DNA of 64,000 bases. It comes from Pagrus major. Lineage: Eukaryota; Chordata; Actinopteri; Spariformes; Sparidae. The notes beneath the pieces were generated by a model, which saw nothing but the letters and a program-made list of their open reading frames with translations, ran no database searches and was not told the DNA's origin. Where the stretch lies: NCBI RefSeq assembly GCF_040436345.1, contig NC_133215.1, positions 22,680,806-22,744,805 of the forward strand, given 5' to 3'. Numbering within the stretch: position 1 is the stretch's first letter; the number at the start of each line of letters is the position of its first letter. The translations under genes were made by a program, and so were the position numbers. Shown piece by piece: positions 22,330-34,877 of the stretch.

Positions 22330-24757
22330 ATGAAGTTTGTCCAAAAGGAGCAGTCAGAGATCACTATGGACTATGTAAACATACCCGATGCATCAGCCGG
22401 GCGTGCCCTGAAGAGCTGTTCTGGACAGGATGGTGGAGTGACTGCTGCAGTTCCTGGTGAGTCAACATTCTGGGAAGAAGGGCTGAGAAAGAATCCATTT
22501 TTCCAAAGTTTTTAGTGTACGTGAGGAAGTATTATTGATCTGCTTTCATGTGATGTGAGATTATTCAGTCATTTTGCATTGAGGAACAAGTTATGTTCTT
22601 GTATTACACTTGAAAAGTACACATAATGGTTTATGAAACTGCCTGACTACACATTGACTGATTTAGTAAACCTAGGATTTTCCTATCTCTTCTTGACTTC
22701 TCTAAGTTAGGATTTCTGTGGTTGTAAAATGTGTTAATCTCGATCTCTGTCCCACATTCATTCGTCCCCAAATGGCGACACAGAACATTTCTCAGATAAC
22801 TCTGTACACCTGCTTCATGGAGCAGGTCGTCAGACACTTAATTTGTGATTAATGTTTGTCTGATTTGTGCACTCAGGGAGAAAACTCTACAAATGTGTTG
22901 CCGTGAGCTTTGGACTTTTGTGTATCCTACAAGCTGTTCTCAACATTTCATTGCGTCACACTCTCTGTGAGTCATTTTAATTTCTTTCTTTTTTTCCTTT
23001 TTTTTATTTCCACAGACTTTTATTTAATTTTTCCTATTAATATAAGACTAAGAAAAATATATCTGGTTACTTGAAATTACAAGATATGACCATCAGTTTC
23101 TCTGAGGGGTTTCTATGTGTGCAGATCACTTGATTGACAATGACTTATGACAATAACAACTCATGATAATTCCTGTGCACTCAGGCTCTCTCACAGTTTT
23201 GGTCCAATTGAGTAATATTCCGTAACAATGCAGTTTCCCATACCTGTTCATTAATGCATTAATATTTGTGGGTGGCTGACGACAGGGAAACAAGTTTGGG
23301 GAAGTTTAGAATCAGTATATAATATATAATAATAGCAGTACTAAGCTCATGTATTACTGTTAGATTCCTCAGAAGAGGATGGGACTTTCCAGATCTTGCT
23401 TCATATTTTTGCTATTGAAATAAAAACGAAACCCATGAGTCACAACTGTCAGCTTGTTAACATGGTTATAGTCAAGTCTACATTTTGTTCCTGAATGTTC
23501 TCCTGTCTACATGTCAAAGTAACCTTGAGCATTATAATAGTCAACCAATTTGATCTCAGTGCATTTTGGCAGAACTGCTGGTTTAATGTAATGTTTGACA
23601 CATGAATTCTCAATGAAGTGTTTCTGCTCTTTCAGACAGTTCTGGCAGTAAGACACCAGATAAAGAGGCCAGCTGTAAAAACCTGACTGAGGACGAACTG
23701 AAGAGGAAACTGATTAACTTTGGTAAGTAGGAGGATAAAACTTGCATCTAACGGGGCATTCGGTGCACTCTTCAGGAAAACAGGATAGGGCGCAAACGAA
23801 AAATGTCAGTACCTAGCCCAGCTTACACTAACGGGCCCCCATGAGCATACTCCTACGCACAGGAAGAGGAAACAAACGTCTGTCCTCAAAGCCATGCTCT
23901 TTTTACTTACCCATCTAATTTATTCATTATCACTTGTTAAATTAACTAACTGTTGAAGTAGGTAAATAATTTAGCATTGCAGAGTCAAACTCTAAGCTCT
24001 TTTTGTTGTCAAAATTTTCACATCTTGTTATCTTATGTCTTTGCATAACAGATCACTATTTCCAACAAGGATGGGTGTATTTCCATCCCAGTTTCTATTA
24101 CATTTCTTCTATCAAGAAATCCTGGAAAGACAGCAGAGATGACTGTCTGCAAAGAGGAGCTGACCTGATTATCATCAAAAGCAAAGAAGAACAGGTGTGT
24201 TTGAAGTTAAGAGGCAATAGCAAGAGAAAGAGTTAAACATGTGAGGTCATCTAGGGGTAAGATTGATTTAAACTAGTTCTATTTATATTGATTACTGTTT
24301 TTCTCTGTAAACAAGGAGTTCACGAGAAATTTCCACAACCTCCCATGGATCGGACTGACAGACAGAGAAACCGAAGGGATGTGGAAATGGGTGGATGGCA
24401 CGCCGCTGACTGAAAGGTTCACATGTTAGCTTTTTAATCGAAATACATCAATGCTGAAACTTAATGCCTTTTGTTGGAGTGATAACTGGCTCCATACTGA
24501 ATCACAGGGAACATTTTAATTTAACTTAAACCTGAACACATGTTGCTGTCCATCCAATGCTTCTTGGCTTGTGCTCTTTGTTTCAAGATTATTTGTTTCT
24601 TTGTTTCAGCTACTGGAGCCCTGGAGAGCCCAACGCTTATAGAGGCAAAAGAGAAGACTGTGTAGTATTCAAGTCCCATGATTTTGAAAGCAACTGGAAT
24701 GATTTATCGTGTGAAGAACACAATTTCTGGATCTGTGAAAAGATGATAGCTTTATAA
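22330..24757 (+). CDS. Type II C-type lectin receptor 2
   Basis: Six exons in phase: 22330-22456, 22877-22966, 23636-23722, 24052-24194, 24316-24416 and 24610-24757 (231 residues). An in-frame TAA lies three codons before the ATG. The tail carries EITMDYVNIPDAS, with YVN a Grb2-type site. The membrane exon has AVSFGLLCILQAVLNISL, with an N-glycosylation sequon just outside. The one-exon stalk holds a cysteine (EASCKNLTED). In the CTLD, C1 (DDCLQRG), WIGLTD, WKWVDG, EPN, EDC, NWND and FWICEK are present, so calcium-dependent mannose-type binding is plausible. The N-terminal disulfide is missing: QQGWVYF has no preceding Cys and SFYYIS has Phe in place of Cys. The fifth exon ends at a weak donor (AAAG then GTTCAC). 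Confidence 0.87.
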
Positions 24758-25765
24758 CTCAGCATATATAAAACCCTGAAAAGCTGTAACGCACTTTATG
24801 GTCAGTCTGGGTGCAGAAATTCCACTTTCCCAAAAATATTTCACAATCCTGTGACTGTGTACATGTGAACGATGAAGCTGTATCCATGTCTTTATAGGCA
24901 AAATGGCCATTGAGCTATATCAACCTGTTGTCACTCTCAACACGACAATTATGTCAGCTTGGTCGCCCTGCACTTCAAACTATGCTGCTGTAGATAACCC
25001 ACTAGCGTTATTCCTGAAAGCACTCATATAGCCAAATGTTTGGATGTGCTGTTGAAGTCCGTTGAGACAGCAGTGGGATGAAAACTAATAGTCAACGTTG
25101 ACTTCTTTTTAATTTATGTTACATCACTTACGTGACTTAACTTACAAATGTACTTATTTTATCCCAAACCCAAACGTTAACTGCGTGTTTATTATTGTTG
25201 TCATGACAATGAAGGTCACCTGACTATCAAACTCTTAAAATCTGAAATCTTTCTCAACAAGCTTTCATTTAACTAACCAGACGTGTGTTATTATGGATCC
25301 CACTGCTTTTCCAGCTCAGACTCCCACTCTGCCTCTGATTGGTTGCCTTTATTGGTTGGGTTGTTTAGATTAGGGCATAAGGGCCGAGACTGGTTTGGGT
25401 TAAGGTTAGTCTTTCAGGCCAATCAGAGGCAGAGTATTGCGGGTATTGCTAACTTAATGACGGAGGCCTGTGGGTTCAAAGCTGACACGAGAAGGGTAGA
25501 GCTGGGAGTGATATTTCTTGACCGATACATGTATAGTCATCCCTGAGCTGGTAACTTGTTGTCATTACTGTCCTTCATCATAACAAGAATGCTCTGAACC
25601 TCACCTGCTCAGGCAATTAACAGAAGTACTGAAGAAGCTAATAATTAATTAATTTACCAAAAGGTTTCACTGTCAACATATAATTGATAAACTTTCTTTG
25701 AACATGAGTGAGATGATTGCTGACACGATGTCAACTGAAGAAAGGTGAAATGATAATAAATGATG
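24758..25765. other. Intergenic after lectin 2, no gene seen
   Basis: 3' flank of lectin 2 with a possible AATAAA at 25755-25760, nearly 1 kb after the stop. An imperfect inverted pair around CAGACTCCCACTCTGCCTCTGATTGG (25316-25341) and CCAATCAGAGGCAGAGTATTG (25419-25439) forms a hairpin-like element of about 125 bases. No gene. Confidence 0.45.
25316..25440. repeat. Short inverted repeat (possible foldback/MITE)
   Basis: CTCTGCCTCTGATTGG near 25326 and CCAATCAGAGGCAGAG at 25419-25434 are perfect reverse complements over 16 bases, about 75 bases apart. They could form a stem-loop or be the arms of a small non-autonomous element. Confidence 0.55.
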
Positions 25766-25769
25766 TTTG

Positions 25770-26290
25770 TGTCATGGCTGGGGTTTTTAGTTTTGTGATT
25801 TCATATTTTATTTTGTAACTCTCTCCTCATGTGTCATGTTTTGCTTCTCATTTCCTCTTTTCTCCTGTAAACATGTGTCTCGTTAGGTAATCACTACCTG
25901 TGTATTTACAGTAAGGTCCTTGTCTTCCTCTCTTATTTTGTCAGTTTGTCTATTCTCTTTCCCAACCTCAGTCCTGTGTCTCCTGCAGTCGTTATGTTCA
26001 TGCCTTTGTTCCCTGTGCTTCTTTTGCATTTACTTTAGGTAGTTTTTGTACTTCTTTTATTCTCAGATTTGCCCCTGCCCTCTCCTTTTGTTTTTGTTGC
26101 CAGCTTTTCATTGACGGCCTGATGCACTTGCTTTTTCGATTTTGTGTTTGTACTTCAGAGCTGTTATTAAATCTGGCTTTTAGACTTCAACCTTCCTCTC
26201 TGTGTGTCTTGTGTTTTGACGGGTGTGGCTTCCCAGTTTGTCCGGTCATTTTGTTTCTGGGTTTCTATCTCCATTACAGTAACGTGTGGT
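25770..26290. repeat. T-rich dispersed repeat, family unassigned
   Basis: From GTCATGGCTGGGG to CTCTGTGTGTCTTGTG the plus strand is strongly T/C-biased with recurring CCTCTC and TTTTGT words. The complement of the intron insert at 41345-42005 has the same architecture (TCATGG at one end, CTGTGTGTCTGCACTT at the other), so both may be members of one repeat superfamily. Confidence 0.4.
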
Positions 26291-26689
26291 TGGAGACCAC
26301 AAGGTGTCCATTTTGTGTCGTGGTAGTGGCAGTTCACTTGTGTCGGGTCTGTGTGCTGCTGTTAGTGGATGGCAGAAATTCTGTAGTTTAACTACTTGTT
26401 GTTACCCTTTCGTTTTGTTTGGTTGCACTCCACTGTTGTGTTGGTCACCTGTTGCTTTTTTGCTGTGTGTTTTACATCAGTAATTATGCATTTGGTTTTG
26501 TGTTCTCTCCTCCTGGTGGTAGCCATTTTGTTAGTGGGAGTGGCACCCACTGATTTTCATCCTGTGCAGAAGATGAAGTATCACTTTTATGTAGACTGTG
26601 TGGTTCAGCATGACAGAGGGGGTCGGACTTGTGATAGCTAAACACCCTATTGCATCTCTGAAATTGAACATTTCTTTAGGGGAGGAACT

Positions 26690-27076
26690 TTCAGTTTTAA
26701 GGGGAGAGGTGTTACGACCCCAGAGGTAGTATAAACATTTCTATTGTATGTGTTTTAATTGCCTCTGTGCTAAAATACCCCTCTCTGTTACCTGAGTGTG
26801 TGTGTGATTGATTGCAGGTGTGTTTGAGTGAGTGTAGGCTGTCCAGGGAGCTGATTGGTTCCTGCCTTGAAGCCAGAAGTTTAAAGGCCAGCTCTTCCCA
26901 GTTCCTGGGGGCTCTCCTCTCTCAGCCAGACTGCGAGCATGTCTGTTTGTGTTCTAGATGTGTTTTTAAATAAAACCTTGAAAAATGCTTTGCTGCTGGT
27001 GGTGCTTGGGGGATGGGAAGAGGGGAGTCTCATTTTCATGTGGCGCCAGGGTTTCTCCTATGCCCTGGTCGTAACA
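26690..27076 (+). mobile_element. LTR retroelement relic: polypurine tract plus LTR
   Basis: A purine tract (TTTAAGGGGAGAGG) directly precedes a 367-base segment (26710-27076) that opens TGTTACGACC and closes GGTCGTAACA. The ends are inverted TG...CA and share eight complementary bases, as in LTRs of Ty3/Gypsy-like elements. This is a fossil: only the 3' end of an element is recognised, no gag or pol frame is seen nearby, and no clear target duplication flanks it. It is moderately old by appearance. Confidence 0.6.
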
Positions 27077-27623
27077 GTCCCTCGTTAACCGTAACAGTTT
27101 GCACCTTTTTGACGGCCTTAATTGCTTAAATAACCTCTGGTACATCCTGCTACTTGTGCTGAAGAAATTATTTATGTATATCAATGTGCTGTCATGGAAA
27201 GATTTAAATTTGTGAAGTTACACCTAGTAAAGTTTGGTATTGGAATACAGAGTTGAATATTTTTATCCATATCAAAATGTACTGACATCTATCTTTAAGT
27301 CTGCAGACAGAGAAATAGAGGTTTGAAGTGTGACATTCAAGATAATTTACAACATAGCACTGAACAAAACGGAAAGCACCTTCATGCAGCTGCAACTTCT
27401 TGGTTAAATAGGTGAATGTGGTCACCTAACACATTTCACACCACCAGCCCTCAGTTTCCTGTGAAGTAGAGAGTCAGGTGTGTAAATAGACAATGTCCTC
27501 TTTTAGAAGATGTTACTCTGAACACAGTTCAGAAAAATACATTATCGAAGGACACTTTGATCAGACTTTGATGGTTTCAGGCACCACAGGATCAAACCAT
27601 ATTGTTAGTACAGCTGGATCATC

Positions 27624-28896
27624 ATGGCTCAACTACTGAATATCTATGGTAACATAGAGAGTCCCTTAGATTATCCCAGCACAAGGAAAAGGGAGATGTC
27701 AAGTTCAGAACATATTTATGAAAATGTGTTGATTCACACTCTGGAGCCAAACAGAAGTGGACCTGCGCTCTCAGGTAATAAACACATGCACACAAGATTA
27801 CATGTACACTACATGTTCTACACACAGACACACACAGAGAGAGAATAGACTATAGTTTTACAGCTTGTCTTCAGGAAAAAAACAACTTAATGTGTAGAAA
27901 GAGTCAAACAGCAAGTGACAAAGACTTTTAACAGTTTTGCTGGTTGAGGAAATGACATACAAAGCTGTGCAAACGAATCTAAATTTATATTGACTCATAC
28001 AAAAATATATGTTCCATACTTTTGAATGGTTTCAATGGGTGACAGCTGCTCCTTTGAATATAATTAAAATTAGCAATAAACCTTCATACTTGTGATAACA
28101 CTACCCAAGCACCCCAAGCATCGCAGCGGCTAACAATTCTAGTACACAGGTCATTTGACTGTCTGTAATAAGTTGTATTTTCAGAGTTTTATAACATATG
28201 ATAATGATAATGCTGGCTAGATTTTATTTCATTTGAAATTGAAATTCAAAGAAAGAAGTGACAAACATTGCACTCAATTTCAGGTGTTAAACATGGAAAG
28301 AGGATTTCCTGCAGAGCTGCTGCACTATGTCTGCTGTGTCTTCTCCTGATTGGACTCATAACTCTGGTGTTCATAGGTGAGTACTTTGTTAGTATGCTGA
28401 TAATGCACTAAGAAATATATTAATGGTTGCCACTCTTTGTTTATGTGTCAAACACAGTTTTCAAGAGCAACACTGAGAGAGAAAAGGAGATGGCCCAGTT
28501 ACAGACCAGATACATCAACGTGACTGAAAAAAGAGACCAGTTACAGACCAGATACAACAACCTGACTGAAGAAAGAGACCAGTTACAGACCAGTAACAAC
28601 AACCTGAAAAAAGAAAGAGACCAGTTACAGACCAGATACAACAACCTGACTCAAGAAAGAGACCAGTTGCAGACCAGATACAACAACCTGACTCAAGAAA
28701 GAGTCCAGTTGCAGACCAGATACAACAACCTGACTCAAGAAAGAGACCAGTTGCAGACCAGATACAACAACCTGACTCAAGAAAGAGACCAGTTGCAGAC
28801 CATTTACAACCAAGTGGTCACAGGAAAAAAAACAGCAGCAAGCAAGATTGGAAACCCTGACAAAAGACAGAAATAATCTTTGGATAAAGCCTCAAG
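27624..28896 (+). pseudogene. Lectin receptor 3: tail, membrane and neck exons only
   Basis: Three exons: 27624-27774, 28284-28376 and 28458-28896. The tail has two YxN tyrosine sites (NIYGNIES, HIYENVLIH). The membrane exon has ALCLLCLLLIGLITLV. The neck is seven 14-residue repeats of the form RYNNLTQERDQLQT plus a partial one, a two-heptad coiled coil with Leu at d positions and an NLT or NVT sequon in six repeats. The neck exon is 439 bases, not a multiple of three. Compared with lectin 7, the frame shifts by one base near the A8 run at about 28825-28832, after which the downstream frame matches again up to the donor. Read straight through, it stops at 28876. No CTLD exons follow before the next locus 6 kb away. 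I call it a decayed gene; a neck-only product, read-through into lectin 4, or an assembly slip in the A-run are alternatives. Confidence 0.6.
28494..28818 (+). repeat. Coding 42-bp minisatellite (lectin 3 neck)
   Basis: Tandem 42-base units beginning AGATACAACAACCTGACTCA, about seven and a half copies. The last four are almost identical at DNA level, indicating recent homogenisation. Confidence 0.9.
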
Positions 28897-31800
28897 GTAA
28901 GTTGGGAATGAAATTTCTGAAAAGATTGCTGGCTGCTGAAAAGTTGAAAATGATAAGGAATTAAGGTTTAAGCAGCTGATGTCAAAGCCCTTTAAGCACA
29001 GCAATAAGCTACAGTGTACTAGATGGAGTTGACTTGTTATCCATAATAAAGGTACTGTGACACCACAGAGATCAGACAAGCAGTCTAATCAGTTCATATC
29101 AATCAGTTGTAGGTTTGAAGGGGCCCTAGTCCCGCTATAATGACGGGCCCTAGCTTGCTCCTGGACATTAGACTTCACTTTGAGGGCCATAATGCCAAGT
29201 CTGTTTGCTTGGATATAGTTTCATTGTTTGAAAAAGCACACTTTTTTTGATGAAAAAATAATGAATGAGAAGTGGCAATTGTGTGAGTTTGGGGAGGTTG
29301 AAGAGAAATTTTAAAGAAGAATCTAACAGATTAACCCCACTGTGATGTCACCAGCTTTAACTGAAAGATTCGGACACAAACAGTAATGTCCTGAACATTT
29401 GAGCTGAGTAATGAACTGAGCACTTTGAAAATGATTTCATTTTCTATGTTGAACAGTGCTGAAGTCGTTACCTGCCAAAATTAAACAGGATTAAGAATCA
29501 GCGTTCACGCTGATGAATGAAAAGAGTAACGGATAAGAACAGAGATGGAGAATTGATCCAATAATCTTTTATTCTCAACTCTCAACAGTTAAAACCAGTC
29601 AACAGGGAGGCGATCAAAAGCCAACAACAAGGAGATAGTGGACTGCTGGAGATGGATCAAGGAAGACATCACATCCGAGACAGAAGCCATTTTGGAACAG
29701 ACAGGAGTAATCATGTCCCACCCCCACACAACCAGCTGTTATCACATGACCAGAATCTCATATTTTGGCCACATGATAATAACTAAATCCTCCTCTGTAG
29801 AGAAAAGCGACAAGATGGGGGGTAAAAGCTTTAGAAACAATAAGCTGCACCTTCCATTGAGATTTTTTTGGTTGAAAGACTAAAAACAGTTTTGCTCATT
29901 ACTTCATGTATTTCAGACAAGTGAAGAAGAGAGTCATCAGGAAAAAGAAAAGTTAAACTTTTAAACACATCATATCATCATTGTAAAAGCTCAGAATTTA
30001 AGACATCCGGGATTCAGAGCTGCAAACTATAGCTTGTCCAGTTAGTCTTTGAAGCTTACGTTAACGGCAGCTAAACTAGCTCCCTTGCAGAACTTTTAAA
30101 AGTAGCATTATAGGACTTTAGTTTGTCTAAACCTTTTCAAACATACTTTCCAGCCAAGTTACATCATCATAACTGGCTGGTTGCTCAGCTGTTTTATTGT
30201 AATTCATGTCCAGCAGGTGGCACTGAAGCGTTTAACCCCGACTGAATAATTGCTATCCCTCCTATAGAGTGGTCTATGGATGACATATTTTTGTAGGCTA
30301 ACCTGGGACTTAGCATCACCCTAGTTCCCTCAACAACAATTTCAATTGGATTTTGGATTATTGCCGAACATAAGCTCTGTGGCGAACGTATGTTTATGAT
30401 ACTAACACACTTTGTTTATCAAGGTAAACTTCACAGATGAACACCACTTTTGTGATTTTTGAAGTGTAAACTAAATCGCTAGAAGTAAAAAGCTAATGTG
30501 AGGCTACAAACAGACTACTTTGTGGTTGTATGACTTAAACGTCACCACCACTAAGCATCTTACTTCACAATTGCTATACACATTTTCTATAAATTGATCA
30601 GTCTACGAGTTGTAAAGTTAGTAAGTCAGCCTGTAAAGACAGACTATTGGGTAGGTTTTCAAGACAGGTAAGTGCTTTATAATTCAATTGTGGGACATTT
30701 TGTGACATTTTTTATGTCCTAGAAAAAAATGTGTTAATATCTTAAGCATGTGGTAACCACAGGCCTTATTTCAGGCATTTAACCGAAAACCCATTCAAGG
30801 GACCCGGAAGTGGAAATATGGTGACTGATTTCTAGGTTTTAGGACTAATTTCTACAGCACTGCATTTAATTTCTTTGTTGCACTATTTTCTGTTTAGCCA
30901 CCAGTATGTGATATTTGCTGATTGTATGAAGAGTTTTGAGAAAACACACCTTTTGGAGCATTCAAATGGAAACAGGTGTTTGCTATATTTAAAAAAAAGA
31001 AGTGAGTAATGATGTCAGGGAGTAGATTTATCATTTGTAGACTGTCGAATGTGTAATAAAAGTCTGCAGTGTTTCACAGATTACACCTCTGACGCACTCA
31101 AGTTCTGTAGTAGGACTCCCATTTGTTCTTACAAAATGTCAAAATGTATTATGTAAGATGATGAAACGTTTAGCAGCATGTTTATATAATCTTGCAACAA
31201 AGAAGTCTATGCTTGCATTATTTCTGTATGTCAAACAACTTTTATAGTTAGTGTCATTTTGTAGTTGTGTGAAATTTGTCACTGAGTCATGCTGTTTTTT
31301 GTCTGTTTAACAGCTTCGTTTCCTTCAGAGAACAGTCACACCATCTTAAATTAAAATAGTGACAACAACATTGATCTTCTTGATAGTTACACCTTACTGC
31401 AGAGACATTATTGTTTGAGGTCAAATGTTCTGCCTTGTCATAAAGCTTGTGTTCTAAAAGGCCAATATCTTCTCTGTACTTTCTGAAAAAAAATAATAAA
31501 ATCCATTTTTATGTTGTTGTGTTTTGTTTCTAACAATAACAAAAAATGTCAAATGTAAATATGACAATATCAAATAAGAGGTCCCTTAATATTAGACTGT
31601 TTTCAGGGCTGCTTGGTGATTCATACTTTTTTAAATTAAGTGCAGTCAACAGTGTATTACAGTAGTGTGGAAACATCTGGCCAGTAGAGGTCAGGGCAAC
31701 AAAGATTATCAATCATGTCTGCTATGTTACTTTTGACTACTTGATGCAAATCTGAATCGTTCTGTGTGAAATAAGCTTCATGTCACCAGGTTTATTTAAT

Positions 31801-32860
31801 TCCTCAATAGGGGATCATGCTTAAGCCCAGAATTCATTTAGAAGATCTAGAGGTCAATGTTAATAAGTTCATGATTTTTACATTTCAAAATGTTTGTAGT
31901 CTTAAACCATCACCTACCCTACTTTTGTTTTATAATGGCTGTAAAAAGAAAAGTTTGTGCAACTTGTTTTTCCTGACATGGTGGAAAACACATTGCATGA
32001 CCTTAATCTTTTTTGACTATACTGTATATTGGTCAGCAATTGGCCATTTTATAATGTTCTCATCAAATAAAATAAAGTCCTTATGGTCTCAGGTGCTGTC
32101 ACTTTTTAAACTTTATTTAACAATTTGTTGACTGGAAATTTACCTCTAAAAACTAGAGATTAACTAAGACCATCTTGTGATAGGATCACAACCCATGAGT
32201 AGTATTTACTATATAATTACACGAGTACTCACAGTACATGCCACTACTTAACTCTCCCTTGCTCAAACCACACAATGTGTATGTGTAATCTTAAAATCAT
32301 GTTTCAGATACACTAAAGTAGGCTATACTATAATGTCAATTTGTGTAAATTAATTGTGCATCTGAATCTACAAAAACAACAAAAGCATCAAGTCTCTTAC
32401 TTAATAAAAGACCCAAAGATGCCATGCTAGGGACACTGGTGTGTTGTAGTTAAAGTAGTTTTTTTTTTTCTTACAATGGACATTAACCTGGCAATAGACA
32501 AGTTGTTTGTCTATTGTGCTGCGGCATCCGACAGATAGCAGTCCTGCCTATCTGCTCCGCTTCTTCGCTGCTCTTAAAACAGTTGCGCTGTGCTGTTTTA
32601 GAGGTGTGAAGAAGAATTGATCACCTGACACCTGTAGACAAGGAGCTGATTGTGGCTGCACTTTAATTTATTAAAAATAATTATTCCTAGATTTATTTAG
32701 TTAAGTTGCACTACTATTTTATACTGTTTTATTTAAAAATAAATTTAAAAATAAATGGCTTTCATTTGCTGTATTCATTCATGTTTTACACAGGGTTTAA
32801 CCTGAGCCAGGCCTTACCACAATGATAATCATGTCACAGTCATGCAGGCGTAGTATGATA
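28897..32860. other. Large intergenic region, no gene seen
   Basis: About 4 kb with no CTLD exon or other recognisable coding sequence. An AG-bounded open stretch near 29586-29880 has no domain. The sequence is AT-rich, with scattered repeats lacking clear ends. Confidence 0.5.
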
Positions 32861-32879
32861 TTTTTATATATATATATAT

Positions 32880-32995
32880 ATATAACACACTGGTAGGCTA
32901 TCGGTATCGGTACTCGGTATCGGCCGATACCCACAGCATAAGCAAGGGAGTAGGTTTGATTTTGAGATTGGTGGGGACACAAAAGTGCTCCAAGG
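32880..32995 (+). mobile_element. TATCGGTATCGG repeat end (plus orientation)
   Basis: After a short (TA)n run the sequence reads GGCTATCGGTATCGGTACTC, then GGCCGATACCCACAGCATAAGC and ATTGGTGGGGACAC. This is a form seen at ends of a common teleost DNA transposon. A related block in opposite orientation lies at 34345-34467. Together they may bracket one element or be two copies. Confidence 0.45.
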
Positions 32996-33119
32996 CAGCA
33001 GTCCTGAAAGTTGTCGGTTTTTTGCATTAGCAATCATAATTTGCTGCTCTCCCTGCCACTCTCCCTGCTGCTCTTTCCAGGTGGATCAGTTTCCTTAGGA
33101 ATAAACCACAATATAAATT

Positions 33120-33223
33120 TGACAACTGTATAGCAACTACTGTAAACACATACACACTAGTAATACATGATGGGGCCTCTTAGAACACCAGACTTGACAT
33201 AAAGCTCTGATTTTAAAGCCACA
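33120..33223. repeat. 104-bp exact direct repeat, copy 1
   Basis: Identical over 104 bases to 35564-35667, begins TGACAACTGTATAGCAACTA and ends TTTTAAAGCCACA. Sequence on both sides differs. Confidence 0.95.
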
Positions 33224-33317
33224 TGGCTGAAGCATTGCTATTCAGATCATCATCACACTAACATTTGTCACAGTGCTGAATCTCATGACTAACATATCCA
33301 TCATTATTTAACCTCAC

Positions 33318-33532
33318 CTGTGAATTTCCAGCCTCTCTTTCAGCTTCTCCTCCTCCATCTCCTCCAGCTTCTCCTCCTCTATCTCCTCCAGCCTCTCCTC
33401 CTCTACCTCCTCCTGCCTCTCTTCCTTCATCTGCTCCAGCCTCTCCTTTTCTACCTCCTCCTACCTCTCTTCCTCTACCTTCTCTGGCCTCTCCTCCTCC
33501 ATCTCCTCCAGCCTCTCTGCTGTCTGTCACCT
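33318..33532. repeat. CT-rich minisatellite
   Basis: Degenerate 30-base units of CTCCTCCTCTACCTCCTCCAGC type. Open frames on both strands are by-products of the repeat. Confidence 0.9.
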
Positions 33533-34344
33533 TACAAAAATATGTTGATGCATGACATGAACAGATACATTAGGGATACAATGATCATAGAGCTTGATGG
33601 TACAGTTATTGCCTGAGCAAAAAAGGCTTTTACTAAATGTTAAGATTACTTAATATTAATTAATTATATTTTATAATTATAAAATCACATGATCATCTAG
33701 AATCTGAGGTTTTATTGTATTTCCACCACAAAGTTTCTTTACTTGTGTTTTTAAACCGTTGCTCTCTTCTACACAAATACATGAAAATAAGAATTAAAAA
33801 TAACTTTTAAAAAGTGTATCTCTTTGGCATTAAATATTCTCTTTCATTCAATATCTGTATTGTTGAGCCTCTACCTATACACCCTTGAAGTAACTTACAC
33901 TTTGACTCCTAAAGAAGTCTCTTATATCCAGTTTTCTTTGACATCCTTCAAATCCTATACAGCACACACGCACGCACACACGTACACGCACGCAAACAGA
34001 CACAAACACAAATGTAAATGACACCACTGATATTAAAATCCATCTAGCTGACGTGACCCAGGAAGAACAAATGCCGAACATGTTGACAACTTACACTCGC
34101 AGTTGCAGATAACATGCACTGCCTCTCGTCCGGTCCAACTAGCAGGTTGCAGGTAGTTTTTACAAGCAGAAGGAGTGACAGTGGGGACAGCCAATCACAT
34201 GTAAGTTAGCGAGAAACCGGCAGCCGATCAGGGAGCGGTATTTGGGTTAGAGGCGGGACTTCTAGCAGAGACCGATATTTAACCCTTTGTGTGCCATAAT
34301 CATTGACTAAACACTACGGACAGCGGTTGTATTGATAGTGACTA

Positions 34345-34467
34345 CACAGTAGCGGCTGAATATTGGTAGGGACGTGTCCCTAGCGTCCAGACCCAATTCT
34401 ACGCCCTTGAGCATAAGTATCGGAATCGGTATCGGGAGGGAAAAAATGGTATCAGAACATCTCTAGT
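34345..34467 (-). mobile_element. TATCGG repeat end (minus orientation)
   Basis: Read on minus: CTAGAGATGTTCTGATACCA, then CCGATACCGATTCCGATACTT and GGGCGTAGAATTGGGTCTGG. This resembles the terminus of a fish hAT-like element. Its partner block lies at 32880-32995. Upstream (34115-34330) is a GC-richer block with CCAAT, of unknown nature. Confidence 0.45.
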
Positions 34468-34877
34468 CAAAGCAACCCCAACCCTGACCCAACGACAAAA
34501 CTGATCCGAGACTCTTTTGATGAATTAGCAATCATCTGTACTAAGTGGGGTTTTTCATTCATCATCTCTATTGTTAATAAATTGTATGTGTTTTGTAAAA
34601 ACATCTGGATGTAATGATGTATTGAAGATTTCTAAGTCATGGCACTGCAACAGCTTTCAGTGTTTAATGGTACAATATTACAACAGCCATGATATGGATG
34701 AGACAGACAGCATAGTCAAATAAGAGGGAGGGGGGATGGTGATAAGTTGCTGACAGACAAGAAAGAGAAGTAAGTTCATGTGGTGGGCAGAAAAGAAGAA
34801 GCAGTTATTAACCAGTCCAGTTCTCAGAAACACCATCACATAATTTTGTCATTTTCTGTTGGAAAAAGGAGTCTGAG

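Noticed and set aside
29586-29883. Possible extra lectin exon after lectin 3
   Set aside because: It has an AG at its start but no CTLD, stalk or Cys/Trp signature in any frame.
33258-33616. Gly/Glu/Arg and Leu-rich frames
   Set aside because: By-products of the CT-rich minisatellite.
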